DNA of 13,123 bases, taken from positions 1 through 13,123 of the forward strand of contig JALZUX010000667.1 in assembly GCA_023301405.1 (NCBI GenBank), read 5' to 3'. The notes below the pieces were generated by a model that saw only the letters and a list, made by a program, of their open reading frames with translations, searched no databases and had not been told where the DNA came from. This DNA comes from Granulosicoccaceae bacterium. GTDB lineage: Bacteria > Pseudomonadota > Gammaproteobacteria > Granulosicoccales > Granulosicoccaceae. Below are positions 1 to 6,974 of the stretch, one piece after another (position 1 is the first letter of the stretch; each line of letters opens with the position of its first letter). The translations under genes and the position numbers were made by a program.

Positions 1-3
1 TAG

Positions 4-90
4 AGGCGAATAGTTGTTCTTCTTTAACGATTTTGATCGTAATAGCTGGCCGAAAGACCGCGCCCGCAGTAGATCATAGTTCTCGGACAG
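4..90. repeat. 87-bp direct repeat, copy 1 (end of a first mini-element)
   Basis: Positions 4-90 match 167-253 with a single difference (T at 32, A at 195). The copy ends in the inverted-repeat-like sequence tctcggacag, followed by gctc and then CTAG at 95-98. Read inward from that CTAG, the end is gagcctgtccgagaacta, which matches the right terminus of the element at 99-257 at 16 of 18 positions. I read it as the right end of a first related element whose left part lies outside the window. No coding potential was seen. Confidence 0.8.
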
Positions 91-98
91 GCTCCTAG

Positions 99-257
99 GT
101 GGCTGTCCGAGGACTAGGGTCGTTGCGAGGGTGTGAGATTTCGAGTCAGATATTTCTGATCAATAAAGGCGAATAGTTGTTCTTCTTTAACGATATTGAT
201 CGTAATAGCTGGCCGAAAGACCGCGCCCGCAGTAGATCATAGTTCTCGGACAGCCAC
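99..257. mobile_element. MITE-like mini-element with terminal inverted repeats, flanked by CTAG
   Basis: The left end gtggctgtccgaggacta (99-116) and the reverse complement of the right end (240-257) agree at 17 of 18 positions. CTAG lies directly outside both ends (95-98 and 258-261). At 159 bp it is too short to encode a transposase, and all frames are closed. The pattern fits a deletion derivative mobilised in trans by a DDE transposase. A CTAG duplication is compatible with the YTAR target of the IS5 subgroup, but that family assignment is only an inference because no transposase is visible. An internal 8-bp inverted repeat (158-165 with 194-201) could fold into a hairpin. The right 87 bp equal the repeat at 4-90. 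The left part recurs inverted at 431-464. Confidence 0.65.
132..165 (+). repeat. 34-bp inverted repeat, left arm
   Basis: Positions 132-165 are the exact reverse complement of 431-464, a perfect 34-bp match. It lies in the left part of the mini-element at 99-257 and shows that a piece of the same element family sits in opposite orientation to the right. Confidence 0.9.
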
Positions 258-261
258 CTAG

Positions 262-495
262 TGTGCCGTGCACGAATGAAAAAACCTATAACGATTAACG
301 CCTGCTTCATCGGTAATTAATGCGGTGGCGCAATAGCGGATAAATGCAGCGATTTCGCAATTTCGACACCGCGTAAATTATTGGCATGCATGGACTTGCT
401 AACTGCTTCTGCAAAGCGGTTAGGAGCCTCTATTGATCAGAAATATCTGACTCGAAATCTCACAACTTCACCACGCCCCCAGTCTTGGGCAGCAC
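262..495. mobile_element. Putative third, diverged mini-element in inverted orientation
   Basis: The interval is bounded by CTAG at 258-261 and 496-499. Its right-hand 70 bp (426-495) are an inverted, diverged copy of the left end of the element at 99-257. Its other end (from 263) resembles that terminus only loosely, about 10 of 15 positions. The interior at 262-425 is not shared with the other two copies. On the minus strand a 40-codon stretch is open (about 436 down to a TAA at 317-319; it contains NRFAEAVSKSMHANNLRGVE), which could be a gene fragment carried by the element or chance. I do not recognise it. The CTAG at its right edge also supplies the stop codon of the neighbouring gene. 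Confidence 0.4.
431..464 (-). repeat. 34-bp inverted repeat, right arm
   Basis: Exact reverse complement of 132-165. Weaker similarity continues rightwards to the CTAG at 496-499: the stretch after it (about 465-495) still aligns with the left terminus of the 99-257 element, with scattered differences and two small gaps. This is therefore a diverged left end of the same family, inverted. Confidence 0.9.
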
Positions 496-1365
496 CTAGT
501 CAAGCTTTAAATCAAGTAACTGCAGTTCACTGTAAAGGTGATCAACCTCGTGTGGCTCTACCCGCTCCGATCTGAAATAACGCGGCACTGGCAGCGATTC
601 ATGCGTTGCATCAGAGGTTGGATTTGTTACAAAGCGGCCGTCAGCGGCCAATACCGAAGGACTCTGCGGCAATAATGCATCCGCAAGACGCTGCGCATGA
701 ACAGAAAAATGTTTAAAGTCACTGGCGTACATCAGGTCATACCAGGTAATGTGCTCAGCTTTCCTTTTTATAGAAAAAAATAGCAGGTTTTCATAGCCAT
801 CTGCCCGCAACAAATAGGGGGTTAACGGTTGCGATGACATATCGTCGAGTATCACCTGCTCATGGGTTGGTACCAGATCATGTATCGTTAAAGCATCGGT
901 CACGAGATCAAGCGAAGGCGATGATTTCTTTTGCCACAGATAGCGATGATCTTCCAACACCTTCAAGCCCACAGAGTCCTGAATTGCCAGTGGCTTAGGC
1001 GAGTTTGTCAGTGTGGCGTAAGTCATCATTGGGTCTGCAATTGAAGAGGCCAGCATATCGCGGCCCAGCCCCATGCCGCGCAGTGAGCGGTCTAGATACC
1101 AGGAACTCATACTGACCATACGCTCTGTGCGACGACCCACTTCAGCAGAACCCACCAGGCGATCTGAATAGACCATGCCGCAAAAACCCAGCACCTGACC
1201 ATCAGCTTCTACTATTCGACCATAATCAGGCTTTTCATCAAGCCATTGGTAGGTCATCAGCTTGCGCCAGCGCTCCACCGGTATTTTCGAGTTCATTTTG
1301 CTATGTAGCAATGTGCAGATACCATCGATATCGGCCTCGTTGGCGGCACGTACAAACGCCTTCAT
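496..1365 (-). CDS. GNAT family N-acetyltransferase
   Basis: This is a 289-residue protein, longer than a bare GNAT domain (about 150). Residues 1-145 carry the GNAT fold. The acetyl-CoA-binding motif A is visible as RSLRGMGLGRDM (93-104), which fits R/Q-x-x-G-x-G/A, preceded by the usual beta strands (VLGFCGMVY near 58-66). The remaining 140 residues form a second domain I cannot name; its proline- and arginine-rich end (PVPRYFRSERVEPHEVDHLY) looks like an intact domain end. Predicted cytosolic: no signal peptide and no membrane segment. It is expected to move an acetyl or other acyl group from CoA to an amine, perhaps an amino sugar. The ATG overlaps the TGA of the upstream deacetylase-like gene by 4 bp (ATGA), so translation is probably coupled and the start is well supported. 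The TAG stop lies inside the CTAG at the edge of the mobile-element array, so the last residues may have been altered by an insertion. Confidence 0.8.
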   Translation of the reverse strand: MKAFVRAANEADIDGICTLLHSKMNSKIPVERWRKLMTYQWLDEKPDYGRIVEADGQVLGFCGMVYSDRLVGSAEVGRRTERMVSMSSWYLDRSLRGMGLGRDMLASSIADPMMTYATLTNSPKPLAIQDSVGLKVLEDHRYLWQKKSSPSLDLVTDALTIHDLVPTHEQVILDDMSSQPLTPYLLRADGYENLLFFSIKRKAEHITWYDLMYASDFKHFSVHAQRLADALLPQSPSVLAADGRFVTNPTSDATHESLPVPRYFRSERVEPHEVDHLYSELQLLDLKLD

Positions 1366-2165
1366 GAGCCAACCCCGAACAGTGCTGCAACATCATTACA
1401 CCATCGTGCTGCCGGGTGACTGTTGATGTGTTCCACCAACTGCTCGCTAAACACCCAGCCTTCGTCATCAAGATCAATGTGGTGAGTAAGATAACCAGTG
1501 GGTTCGGCAGCGTCGACAGTTCCGCTTCGGCGTGCTTTCAAGTGCTCAACAAGCTGATTAATGGTTTTTGCTTCGCCCTTAAACTTTGCACCTGTTTTCC
1601 AACGAATGAGATCACAGTGAGAATTCACAACAACAAAACCAGCGGACTGCATACCGCTTTCACGAGGTCCAAAACCCGACACACCACAAAAACCACGCTT
1701 AGCCACTGGTGCGAGCAACGCCGGGTCCATATGATTCCAAGGTGGCACAATAACCGGTATAAAGTCTTCGGCAAATAGCGCATTAAGGCGTGAGCGACCA
1801 CGATCAAGATCGTCGAGTACCACTTGTTCACCACGATGCAAGCCTAGTTCCCATGCGCCCTGCCCCTGACCACGGGTCGCATAGTTAATATGTTCGTAAC
1901 CATGCTGCGCAACCTTAACATGGGACGCTGCTTTCACAACTGCCACTAGGTCTTCCCGAGCATTAGCTGGTATCACCGCTAACAGTAACCCGGTTGTTGC
2001 AGTGATTGAAATCAGCTGATCAAGTTTCGGTCCTGGTGCAACAGCATCATCATCACGCCACCACAAGTCGGCGATTTTGCTACTAGCCGCCCACTGATCA
2101 AGTTCAGTATTAAGTGTTTGCCACGGATCCATAATTACGCTTGTCGTTACAGGAACCGTAATCAT
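1362..2165 (-). CDS. Polysaccharide-deacetylase-like protein (NodB/CE4-type fold)
   Basis: This is a 267-residue protein. The landmarks of metal-dependent carbohydrate deacetylases appear in order: an Asp-rich motif 1 (WWRDDDA, D38-D40), the His pair of motif 2 (QHGYEHIN, H88 and H92), a motif-3-like PPWNH (141-145), and a late His in a hydrophobic setting (YLTHHID, 225-231). This supports a metal-bound hydrolase removing N- or O-acetyl groups from a sugar polymer or precursor. No signal peptide is evident, so it may act in the cytosol on a precursor; many CE4 enzymes are instead exported. Sequence around the core is unlike classic NodB, so the substrate is open. Start: the ATG at 2165 has only a weak AGAG just upstream; an in-frame ATG 11 codons later (before DPWQTL) has no better ribosome site and cannot be excluded. 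It is the first gene of a two-gene unit with the GNAT gene. Confidence 0.75.
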   Translation of the reverse strand: MITVPVTTSVIMDPWQTLNTELDQWAASSKIADLWWRDDDAVAPGPKLDQLISITATTGLLLAVIPANAREDLVAVVKAASHVKVAQHGYEHINYATRGQGQGAWELGLHRGEQVVLDDLDRGRSRLNALFAEDFIPVIVPPWNHMDPALLAPVAKRGFCGVSGFGPRESGMQSAGFVVVNSHCDLIRWKTGAKFKGEAKTINQLVEHLKARRSGTVDAAEPTGYLTHHIDLDDEGWVFSEQLVEHINSHPAARWCNDVAALFGVGS

Positions 2166-2281
2166 ACTCTATGTTGGCTGCTATATTAGATGTCGCCTTC
2201 GGTGGGAGTCACTTTTCAAACACGAAAACTAACGAAAAGTGTTCTTGCGACTAATCGGCCCTGCGCGGGCCTTGGGATATG

Positions 2282-2385
2282 TTGAGATTGATCGCTCCAG
2301 GGGGTCGCGCAAACAGGCATCATGTCTGGCAGCGATCATAGTGCCATCCATGGCACTATGACCCCCCTTACACGAACAATCTCAA
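2282..2385. repeat. Nested inverted repeats, possible structured RNA or cruciform
   Basis: Four perfect inverted repeats are interlocked within about 100 bp: ttgagattg/caatctcaa (2282-2290 with 2377-2385); gggggtc/gaccccc (2300-2306 with 2360-2366); tgatcgct/agcgatca (2289-2296 with 2331-2338); and catagtgcca/tggcactatg (2337-2346 with 2351-2360) with a 4-nt loop, extendable by one pair to 2336 and 2361. The first, second and fourth can form together as one long hairpin. The third competes with them. Neither strand has a reading frame through it. It lies about 115 bp upstream of the deacetylase-like gene, so it could be a leader element, a small RNA or a mobile-element remnant. Confidence 0.6.
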
Positions 2386-2780
2386 AACCGATTAAAAGCG
2401 CGCGGTAGATCGACAGGCTCGGCCTTTGGCCATTGCATACGTGTTGCTTAAAGATGGCGACGCGGCCCTCGCAAACCTCTGGTCCTTTATTTAACGTATA
2501 ACTTTAAACTTATAAAAAGTATTGAAGGCTACAGTAAGAAAACTCTGGGGCCAGATATTTTGCCTACTATTCTTGCGCTGACTAAAATGCCCAAGCGGGT
2601 TGTGTCTGTAGATTTCTAATAGCGCGATTACGGCAGCGTAAACGATTGATACGGCGATACCGGTTTCTAGTAACAGCACAAAAGCGTTATGTTGCGCTAG
2701 ATGATCTATTGGGTTGTAACAGGTTGCATGCCTGAGTGGTCGCAATGCGCGCTTGTTTCCGGATGGGCACTAAACTAGCG

Positions 2781-2805
2781 ACCTGCTCAATTCATTCGAG
2801 CAGGT
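2781..2805 (-). terminator. Hairpin after the importer operon, possible terminator
   Basis: A perfect 8-bp stem acctgctc/gagcaggt (2781-2788 with 2798-2805) with a 9-nt loop lies 15 bp beyond the stop codon of the last permease gene. Read on the minus strand it is not followed by a proper run of T (only gtttag), so it is a weak intrinsic terminator or an mRNA-protecting stem. Confidence 0.45.
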
Positions 2806-2819
2806 GCCATTGTTACTAG

Positions 2820-3974
2820 CTAAGTTTGATACGGGTCAAGTGAATCTCGTAAGCCATCGCCAAGGAAATTGAACGCCAGCACCACCAGAATAATCGGTAG
2901 CATCGGGATGGCGGTCCATGGGTAGATCTCAATGGCGGCCAGGTTTTGCGCATCATTCAACATAACTCCCCAACTCACCGCCGGGGCACGCAAACCAAGA
3001 CCAAGGAATGATAGCGCTGTTTCACCAAGAATCATGGCCGGTATTGAAAGCATTGCACTGGCGATCAGGTGGCTGGAAAAGTTTGGCAACATATGATTTG
3101 TTATAATACGTGATGGCTTGGCTCCCATCATTTCAGCAGCCTGAACATAATCTTCCTCACGGAGACTTAGAAATTTTGCTCTGACTGCACGCGCCAAGCC
3201 GGGCCAGTCAAGTAAGCCAAGAATAAAAGAGATCATAAAAAAGACGGCAACCGGCCCCCAGTGTGATGGCACTGCCGCTGACAATGCCAGCCACAAGGGC
3301 AGCTCAGGCAGAGATCTTAATATTTCAATTACCCGTTGAATTGCCCAGTCGGTGCGACCACCAAAATAGCCGGCAAGACTGCCGAAGCCAACACCCAGAA
3401 AGAAAGACACACAAATGCCAATCAAGCCAACGGTCAACGACAACTGGGCACCGTAGAGAATCCGTGAAAAGACATCACGCCCAAGGCGGTCTGAGCCAAA
3501 TAAAAATACGGTCGCATCACCAGGTGCACAGAAAAGATGGCGGGTAGACTTAATCAGGCCAAACAAACGATACTCGCTAGCGTGACAGAAAAGCTCTAGT
3601 TTGACGGGTTGGGTAGGATCTTGTTCGTAGGTCCAGCGGAAATTTTCAAGGTCTGCAGTGGCAATTGTCTTATATACGTGAGGACCAATGAATTCGCCTT
3701 CATGCATAAATGAAATTGACTGAGGTGGCGCGTACAGATGATTGGCATCTCTTTCTTTAGCGGTATACGGTGCAATGAAGCCGGCAAATGGCAGCATCAA
3801 ATACGACAGCAATAGAAACAGCCCTGAGATCAAGCCTAGTTTGTGCTTTTTAAAGCGACGCCATATCAGTACCCAGCTTGGAGCATCGAACTCGGGGTGG
3901 TCAAGCTGCAGCGCTTCTTCATCGGGGTTGTAGGGCGCACTGTTAACGTAACGCTCATCGGGTAAAGTGCTCAT
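2820..3974 (-). CDS. ABC importer permease, OppC/DppC/YejE type
   Basis: This 384-residue inner-membrane protein is the second permease of a peptide/nickel-type ABC importer. It starts with a cytosolic stretch and the positively charged WRRFKKHKLG (38-47) that precedes the first membrane helix (about 48-68). A periplasmic loop of about 90 residues follows, then FGSDRLGRDVFSRILYGAQ (159-177), a hallmark of the OppC family. The EAA loop that docks onto the ATPase is seen at 274-298 (EDYVQAAEMMGAKPSRI). The end GDGLRDSLDP is also typical. It is longer than common OppC proteins (about 300) because of the N-terminal segment and first loop, a feature shared with YejE-like permeases. The ATG overlaps the stop of the partner permease by 4 bp (ATGA), implying coupled translation. 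The cargo is unknown: peptides or oligosaccharides. Confidence 0.9.
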   Translation of the reverse strand: MSTLPDERYVNSAPYNPDEEALQLDHPEFDAPSWVLIWRRFKKHKLGLISGLFLLLSYLMLPFAGFIAPYTAKERDANHLYAPPQSISFMHEGEFIGPHVYKTIATADLENFRWTYEQDPTQPVKLELFCHASEYRLFGLIKSTRHLFCAPGDATVFLFGSDRLGRDVFSRILYGAQLSLTVGLIGICVSFFLGVGFGSLAGYFGGRTDWAIQRVIEILRSLPELPLWLALSAAVPSHWGPVAVFFMISFILGLLDWPGLARAVRAKFLSLREEDYVQAAEMMGAKPSRIITNHMLPNFSSHLIASAMLSIPAMILGETALSFLGLGLRAPAVSWGVMLNDAQNLAAIEIYPWTAIPMLPIILVVLAFNFLGDGLRDSLDPYQT

Positions 3975-4999
3975 CGATTGCGCGCACCGAATCTGATCCG
4001 TGGATCAAGTAACACCAGTAACATATCTGACACCATTGTTCCGATTAGCGTTAGTGCTGCCACAAACAACAAAATAAAGCCTGCCAGAAATTGATCCTGC
4101 GACTTTAATGCAGCGAGTAAAGCCGGGCCAATCGTCTGCAATCCCAACACTACTGACACCAGCACCGACCCGGAAATTAACGAAGGAATCAGGTTTCCAA
4201 TATCAGCTACAAACGGATTAAACGCCACCCGCAACGGATACTTTGCCAGCAGCTTTACCGGCGGTACACCCTTGGCCCATGCTGTGGTTACATAAGGTTT
4301 ATTCAATTCGTCGAGCATATTCGCCCGCAGTCGCTGCATCATTGCTGCAGCCCCCGCCGTACCAATCACAAAGGTGGGTACTATAAGATGCAACAGCACC
4401 GACTTGATTTTTTCAAAGCTCATCGGCTCCCCTTCAAACTCCGGCGCCATCAGCCCACCAATAGGCAGATCGAAGTACTTGTTGCCGTAGTAAAACAGAA
4501 TTAACGCCAATAAAAAGTTGGGGGTCGCAAGACCAATATAGCCAACGAAAGAAGACACATAATCGATCCAGGTACGAGACTTCGCCGCTGCCAGCACACC
4601 GAGTGGCAAGGCCACCATATAAACAAACAACACCGCCACAATGTTGACCAGTATCGTCATCCATATCGCACCGCCAACGACCTCGGAAACCGGCTTGTTG
4701 AATTCAAATGACCAGCCGAAGTCTCCTTGCAGAATACCGGAAAAACCGTGCGGTCCAGGCCACGCTCCCAACCAGATGAAATACTGCTCAGGCAGCGAGC
4801 GATCAAGTGCGTATTCGTGCCGCAGGAACTCAGCCTTGGCTACCCCTGACTCCTGCCCCGTGGAACGGAGCTCGGCAATCTGGTTGGAGAGATAGTCACC
4901 GGGCGGCAAATTAATAATCAAAAAGATTAATGCAGACACCAATAGCAGCGTCAGCATCATTGTCGCGACCCGACGCAATGCAAATAGGATTATATCCAT
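3971..4999 (-). CDS. ABC importer permease, OppB/DppB/YejB type
   Basis: This 342-residue inner-membrane protein is the first permease of the importer. It has an N-terminal membrane helix (about 8-30), the family's periplasmic region with PPGDYL (32-37) and GDFGWSF (92-98), then further helices (about 112-137, 150-172, 200-220, 270-290 and 305-330). The EAA loop lies at 235-262 (KPYVTTAWAKGVPPVKLL). The C-terminal LDPRIRFG is the usual OppB ending. It lies 40 bp downstream of the binding-protein gene and overlaps the next permease gene by 4 bp. A GGCGG about 12 bases before the ATG is a poor ribosome site, so its translation may rely on upstream ribosomes. It is expected to form a heterodimeric channel with the neighbouring permease. 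Confidence 0.9.
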   Translation of the reverse strand: MDIILFALRRVATMMLTLLLVSALIFLIINLPPGDYLSNQIAELRSTGQESGVAKAEFLRHEYALDRSLPEQYFIWLGAWPGPHGFSGILQGDFGWSFEFNKPVSEVVGGAIWMTILVNIVAVLFVYMVALPLGVLAAAKSRTWIDYVSSFVGYIGLATPNFLLALILFYYGNKYFDLPIGGLMAPEFEGEPMSFEKIKSVLLHLIVPTFVIGTAGAAAMMQRLRANMLDELNKPYVTTAWAKGVPPVKLLAKYPLRVAFNPFVADIGNLIPSLISGSVLVSVVLGLQTIGPALLAALKSQDQFLAGFILLFVAALTLIGTMVSDMLLVLLDPRIRFGARNR

Positions 5000-5039
5000 T
5001 AGTGGCTTTTCCGCCTGATCAATTTGGAATCAGCACCCA

Positions 5040-6974
5040 CTATAAAGATTCGTCACTGCTGAAATAGAATTCGTCCGGTCGATGAACACCAAAGTGCGCC
5101 CCTGGCTGCCACGCCCACAAAGCAACTTCAGGCACATTTCTCAAACGATTTGAAACCACAATTGGCTGGGGTGTTTCGGCAATGATGCCAATACCGTATA
5201 ACTGATCCGAATGAATATCTAACATGCTCTTCCAGATCTGCGTGCGCTCATCTTCACTGCTGGCATCAACCCACTGCTCTGCGTATCTCAGTAGCTGTAT
5301 TGCCTCTTTCATATCAGGCTTTTCACCGGCATCACCGCCGGTTTGATAAAACTGACCCCACTTTGGCCAGGCAAAAAACTCCTGTTGCGTTGGCGCTAAA
5401 TACTCTGGCGAAGTATTGGCTGTAGGGAGACCGTTATCCCAGCCATACCAGACAGCCGCCATTGTAGCTCCTGAGTTTACGTGCATTCTGAGGTTATCGC
5501 GGTCCAGTGGTCGCATAATCATTTCGATTCCAAGATCCCGCCATGTATCAGCAGTTATCTGCAAAGCGTTTTCCACTTCCTGACGCTCACCGGCGGTTTC
5601 AACCACCAGTCGCATTGGGCGACCATCGGAAAGCAAACGGATGCCGTCCCCTTGCCTTTCGACTAAACCCATTTCGTCAAGAAGTCGATTACCGTGATCG
5701 ATATCGAATTCAGACCATGCCATTTGATTTTTTTTATCGTATAACGGGCTGGCAGCCAGGCAGCTCATTCCGCCCTCTACGCCAAGCCCGAAGTACAGCG
5801 CACGGTTGATCATGCGTCGATCAATACCCATTGATAGTGCACGCCGGAAACGAACATCGCGCAATACGGTTCGCCACACGGGATCAGCAAAATTCAGATT
5901 CGGGTAAACAGCCATCTGCGAGGCGGTTCCATTTGACCATAGCAATACGCGGTAGTTACCGCCGTCTAGCTCGCCTTTTTTTAATATAGAAACATCACTG
6001 AAACCCAGCCCACGCGCCTGCAAGTCAGCCTCACCAGCATTGGATTTTGCAGCAATCAGACCACCACCGACCACGCTCATTTCGACCTTGTCGATGTAGG
6101 GCAATTGTGTGCCCGCGCTATCTATGCGGTGATAATATGGATTGCGTACAAATATTGGGCGATTTTTACTGCTTTCAGGCGAAGACATCCAAGGCTGCAA
6201 AGTGGGCAAGTCCGGGTTATTAAACTTGTACATGTTGTCGAGTTTATTATGCAAGGAATTCCAGCTGCGCACCCGTTGCGATAGCACTTCCTGCACTAGA
6301 TTATCTCTGTCAGCATAGGTCTTGTGGAATTGCTCGAGGTAATGTCTTGGACGAAATATAAACGGCGGTCTCGCTTCGGCAAGCAAGGGTAGGAAATACG
6401 GGTTGGGTTTGTCCCATTTATAGATCACAGTATAAGCGTCGGGGAAACTCACCACTGGCAAACGGCCGTCCACTCGCATGAATTGCGGCGGGCCCGACGG
6501 TGATAAATCAGGATTATTGGCAACATCAACCCACCAGTACTGAAAGTCTGCTGATGTAAACGGGTGACCATCGGACCAACGGTGCCCTGGCCGCAAGTTC
6601 AGCGTAAAAACCCGGTCATCCTCTATATCAATGCTCGCCAGAATATCGGGCTTAAGTGAATAGTTATCGTCGTAAATCACTAGGCGTGAATATCCGAAAA
6701 CAACCATTTGACGGATATCTTTACTTCGGGAAACCATGGTTCGTAACGTGCCGCCTTGCACACCGAGCTGCCGGCCTTTGGCCTGCAGATCAACCACCAG
6801 CGGTTGCCGCGGAATTCTGTCTGCTACCGGTGGCAACTCACCATTGGCAACTTGTTCACTCCAAAGCGCGCTTTCAACAGCTACCGGCGTGGCGAAAACC
6901 TGCACAGGAGCCAATGAAAAACACAGCCAAATTACAACCTGACGTACACGCGCCAGGCTCAAAGGATTAGACAT
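5040..6974 (-). CDS. Periplasmic solute-binding protein, SBP family 5 (OppA/DppA superfamily)
   Basis: This 644-residue exported protein captures the cargo of the importer. An N-terminal signal peptide is clear: a charged start, hydrophobic VVIWLCFSLAPVQVF, and a likely cut after VFA (near residue 28). There is no lipobox Cys, so it should be soluble in the periplasm. Family 5 landmarks are GGTLRT (74-79), the WSDGHPFTSADFQYWW segment (133-148), and RDVRFRRALSMGIDR (372-386). It is about 100 residues longer than OppA and belongs to the long binding proteins whose mature end begins with a GELPPVADRIP-type segment. Members of that branch include proposed sugar-oligomer binders (for example AgpA of Sinorhizobium), so the cargo need not be a peptide. 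The gene overlaps the ATPase gene by 8 bp and has a GGTGAG ribosome site 5 bases before the ATG, which supports this start. Confidence 0.9.
   Translation of the reverse strand: MSNPLSLARVRQVVIWLCFSLAPVQVFATPVAVESALWSEQVANGELPPVADRIPRQPLVVDLQAKGRQLGVQGGTLRTMVSRSKDIRQMVVFGYSRLVIYDDNYSLKPDILASIDIEDDRVFTLNLRPGHRWSDGHPFTSADFQYWWVDVANNPDLSPSGPPQFMRVDGRLPVVSFPDAYTVIYKWDKPNPYFLPLLAEARPPFIFRPRHYLEQFHKTYADRDNLVQEVLSQRVRSWNSLHNKLDNMYKFNNPDLPTLQPWMSSPESSKNRPIFVRNPYYHRIDSAGTQLPYIDKVEMSVVGGGLIAAKSNAGEADLQARGLGFSDVSILKKGELDGGNYRVLLWSNGTASQMAVYPNLNFADPVWRTVLRDVRFRRALSMGIDRRMINRALYFGLGVEGGMSCLAASPLYDKKNQMAWSEFDIDHGNRLLDEMGLVERQGDGIRLLSDGRPMRLVVETAGERQEVENALQITADTWRDLGIEMIMRPLDRDNLRMHVNSGATMAAVWYGWDNGLPTANTSPEYLAPTQQEFFAWPKWGQFYQTGGDAGEKPDMKEAIQLLRYAEQWVDASSEDERTQIWKSMLDIHSDQLYGIGIIAETPQPIVVSNRLRNVPEVALWAWQPGAHFGVHRPDEFYFSSDESL

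Larger units (their letters stand above)
2166..2819. other. 654-bp gene-poor region between the two minus-strand units
   Basis: I see no convincing gene here. It must hold the promoter of the deacetylase/GNAT pair (read leftwards from about 2200) and the end of the importer operon at its right edge. Structures seen: an 8-bp inverted repeat cacttttc/gaaaagtg (2210-2217 with 2234-2241); a GC-rich hairpin ggccc-tgcgc-gggcc (2257-2271); a nested set at 2282-2385, listed separately; and the hairpin at 2781-2805. An 84-codon minus-strand frame (2745-2491) begins with TTG, lacks a ribosome-binding site and contains one hydrophobic stretch (about residues 23-45). I regard it as unlikely to be a gene but cannot exclude a one-segment membrane peptide. 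Confidence 0.6.

Noticed and set aside
1..260. CRISPR array
   Set aside because: Only two copies of an 87-bp repeat, with terminal inverted repeats typical of mobile elements. There is no spacer series and there are no cas genes.
381..575. 64-codon plus-strand frame across the element array and the end of the GNAT gene
   Set aside because: It runs through the inverted repeat and antisense into a well-supported gene, and has low-complexity, unlikely composition.
2282..2385. Retron RNA or integron attC site
   Set aside because: The outer inverted arms suggested it, but no reverse transcriptase or integrase is in the window and the attC core sequences are not present.
2491..2745. 84-codon minus-strand frame with one hydrophobic stretch
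   Set aside because: It starts only with TTG, has no ribosome-binding site and resembles no family I know. It is mentioned in the intergenic entry rather than called as a gene.
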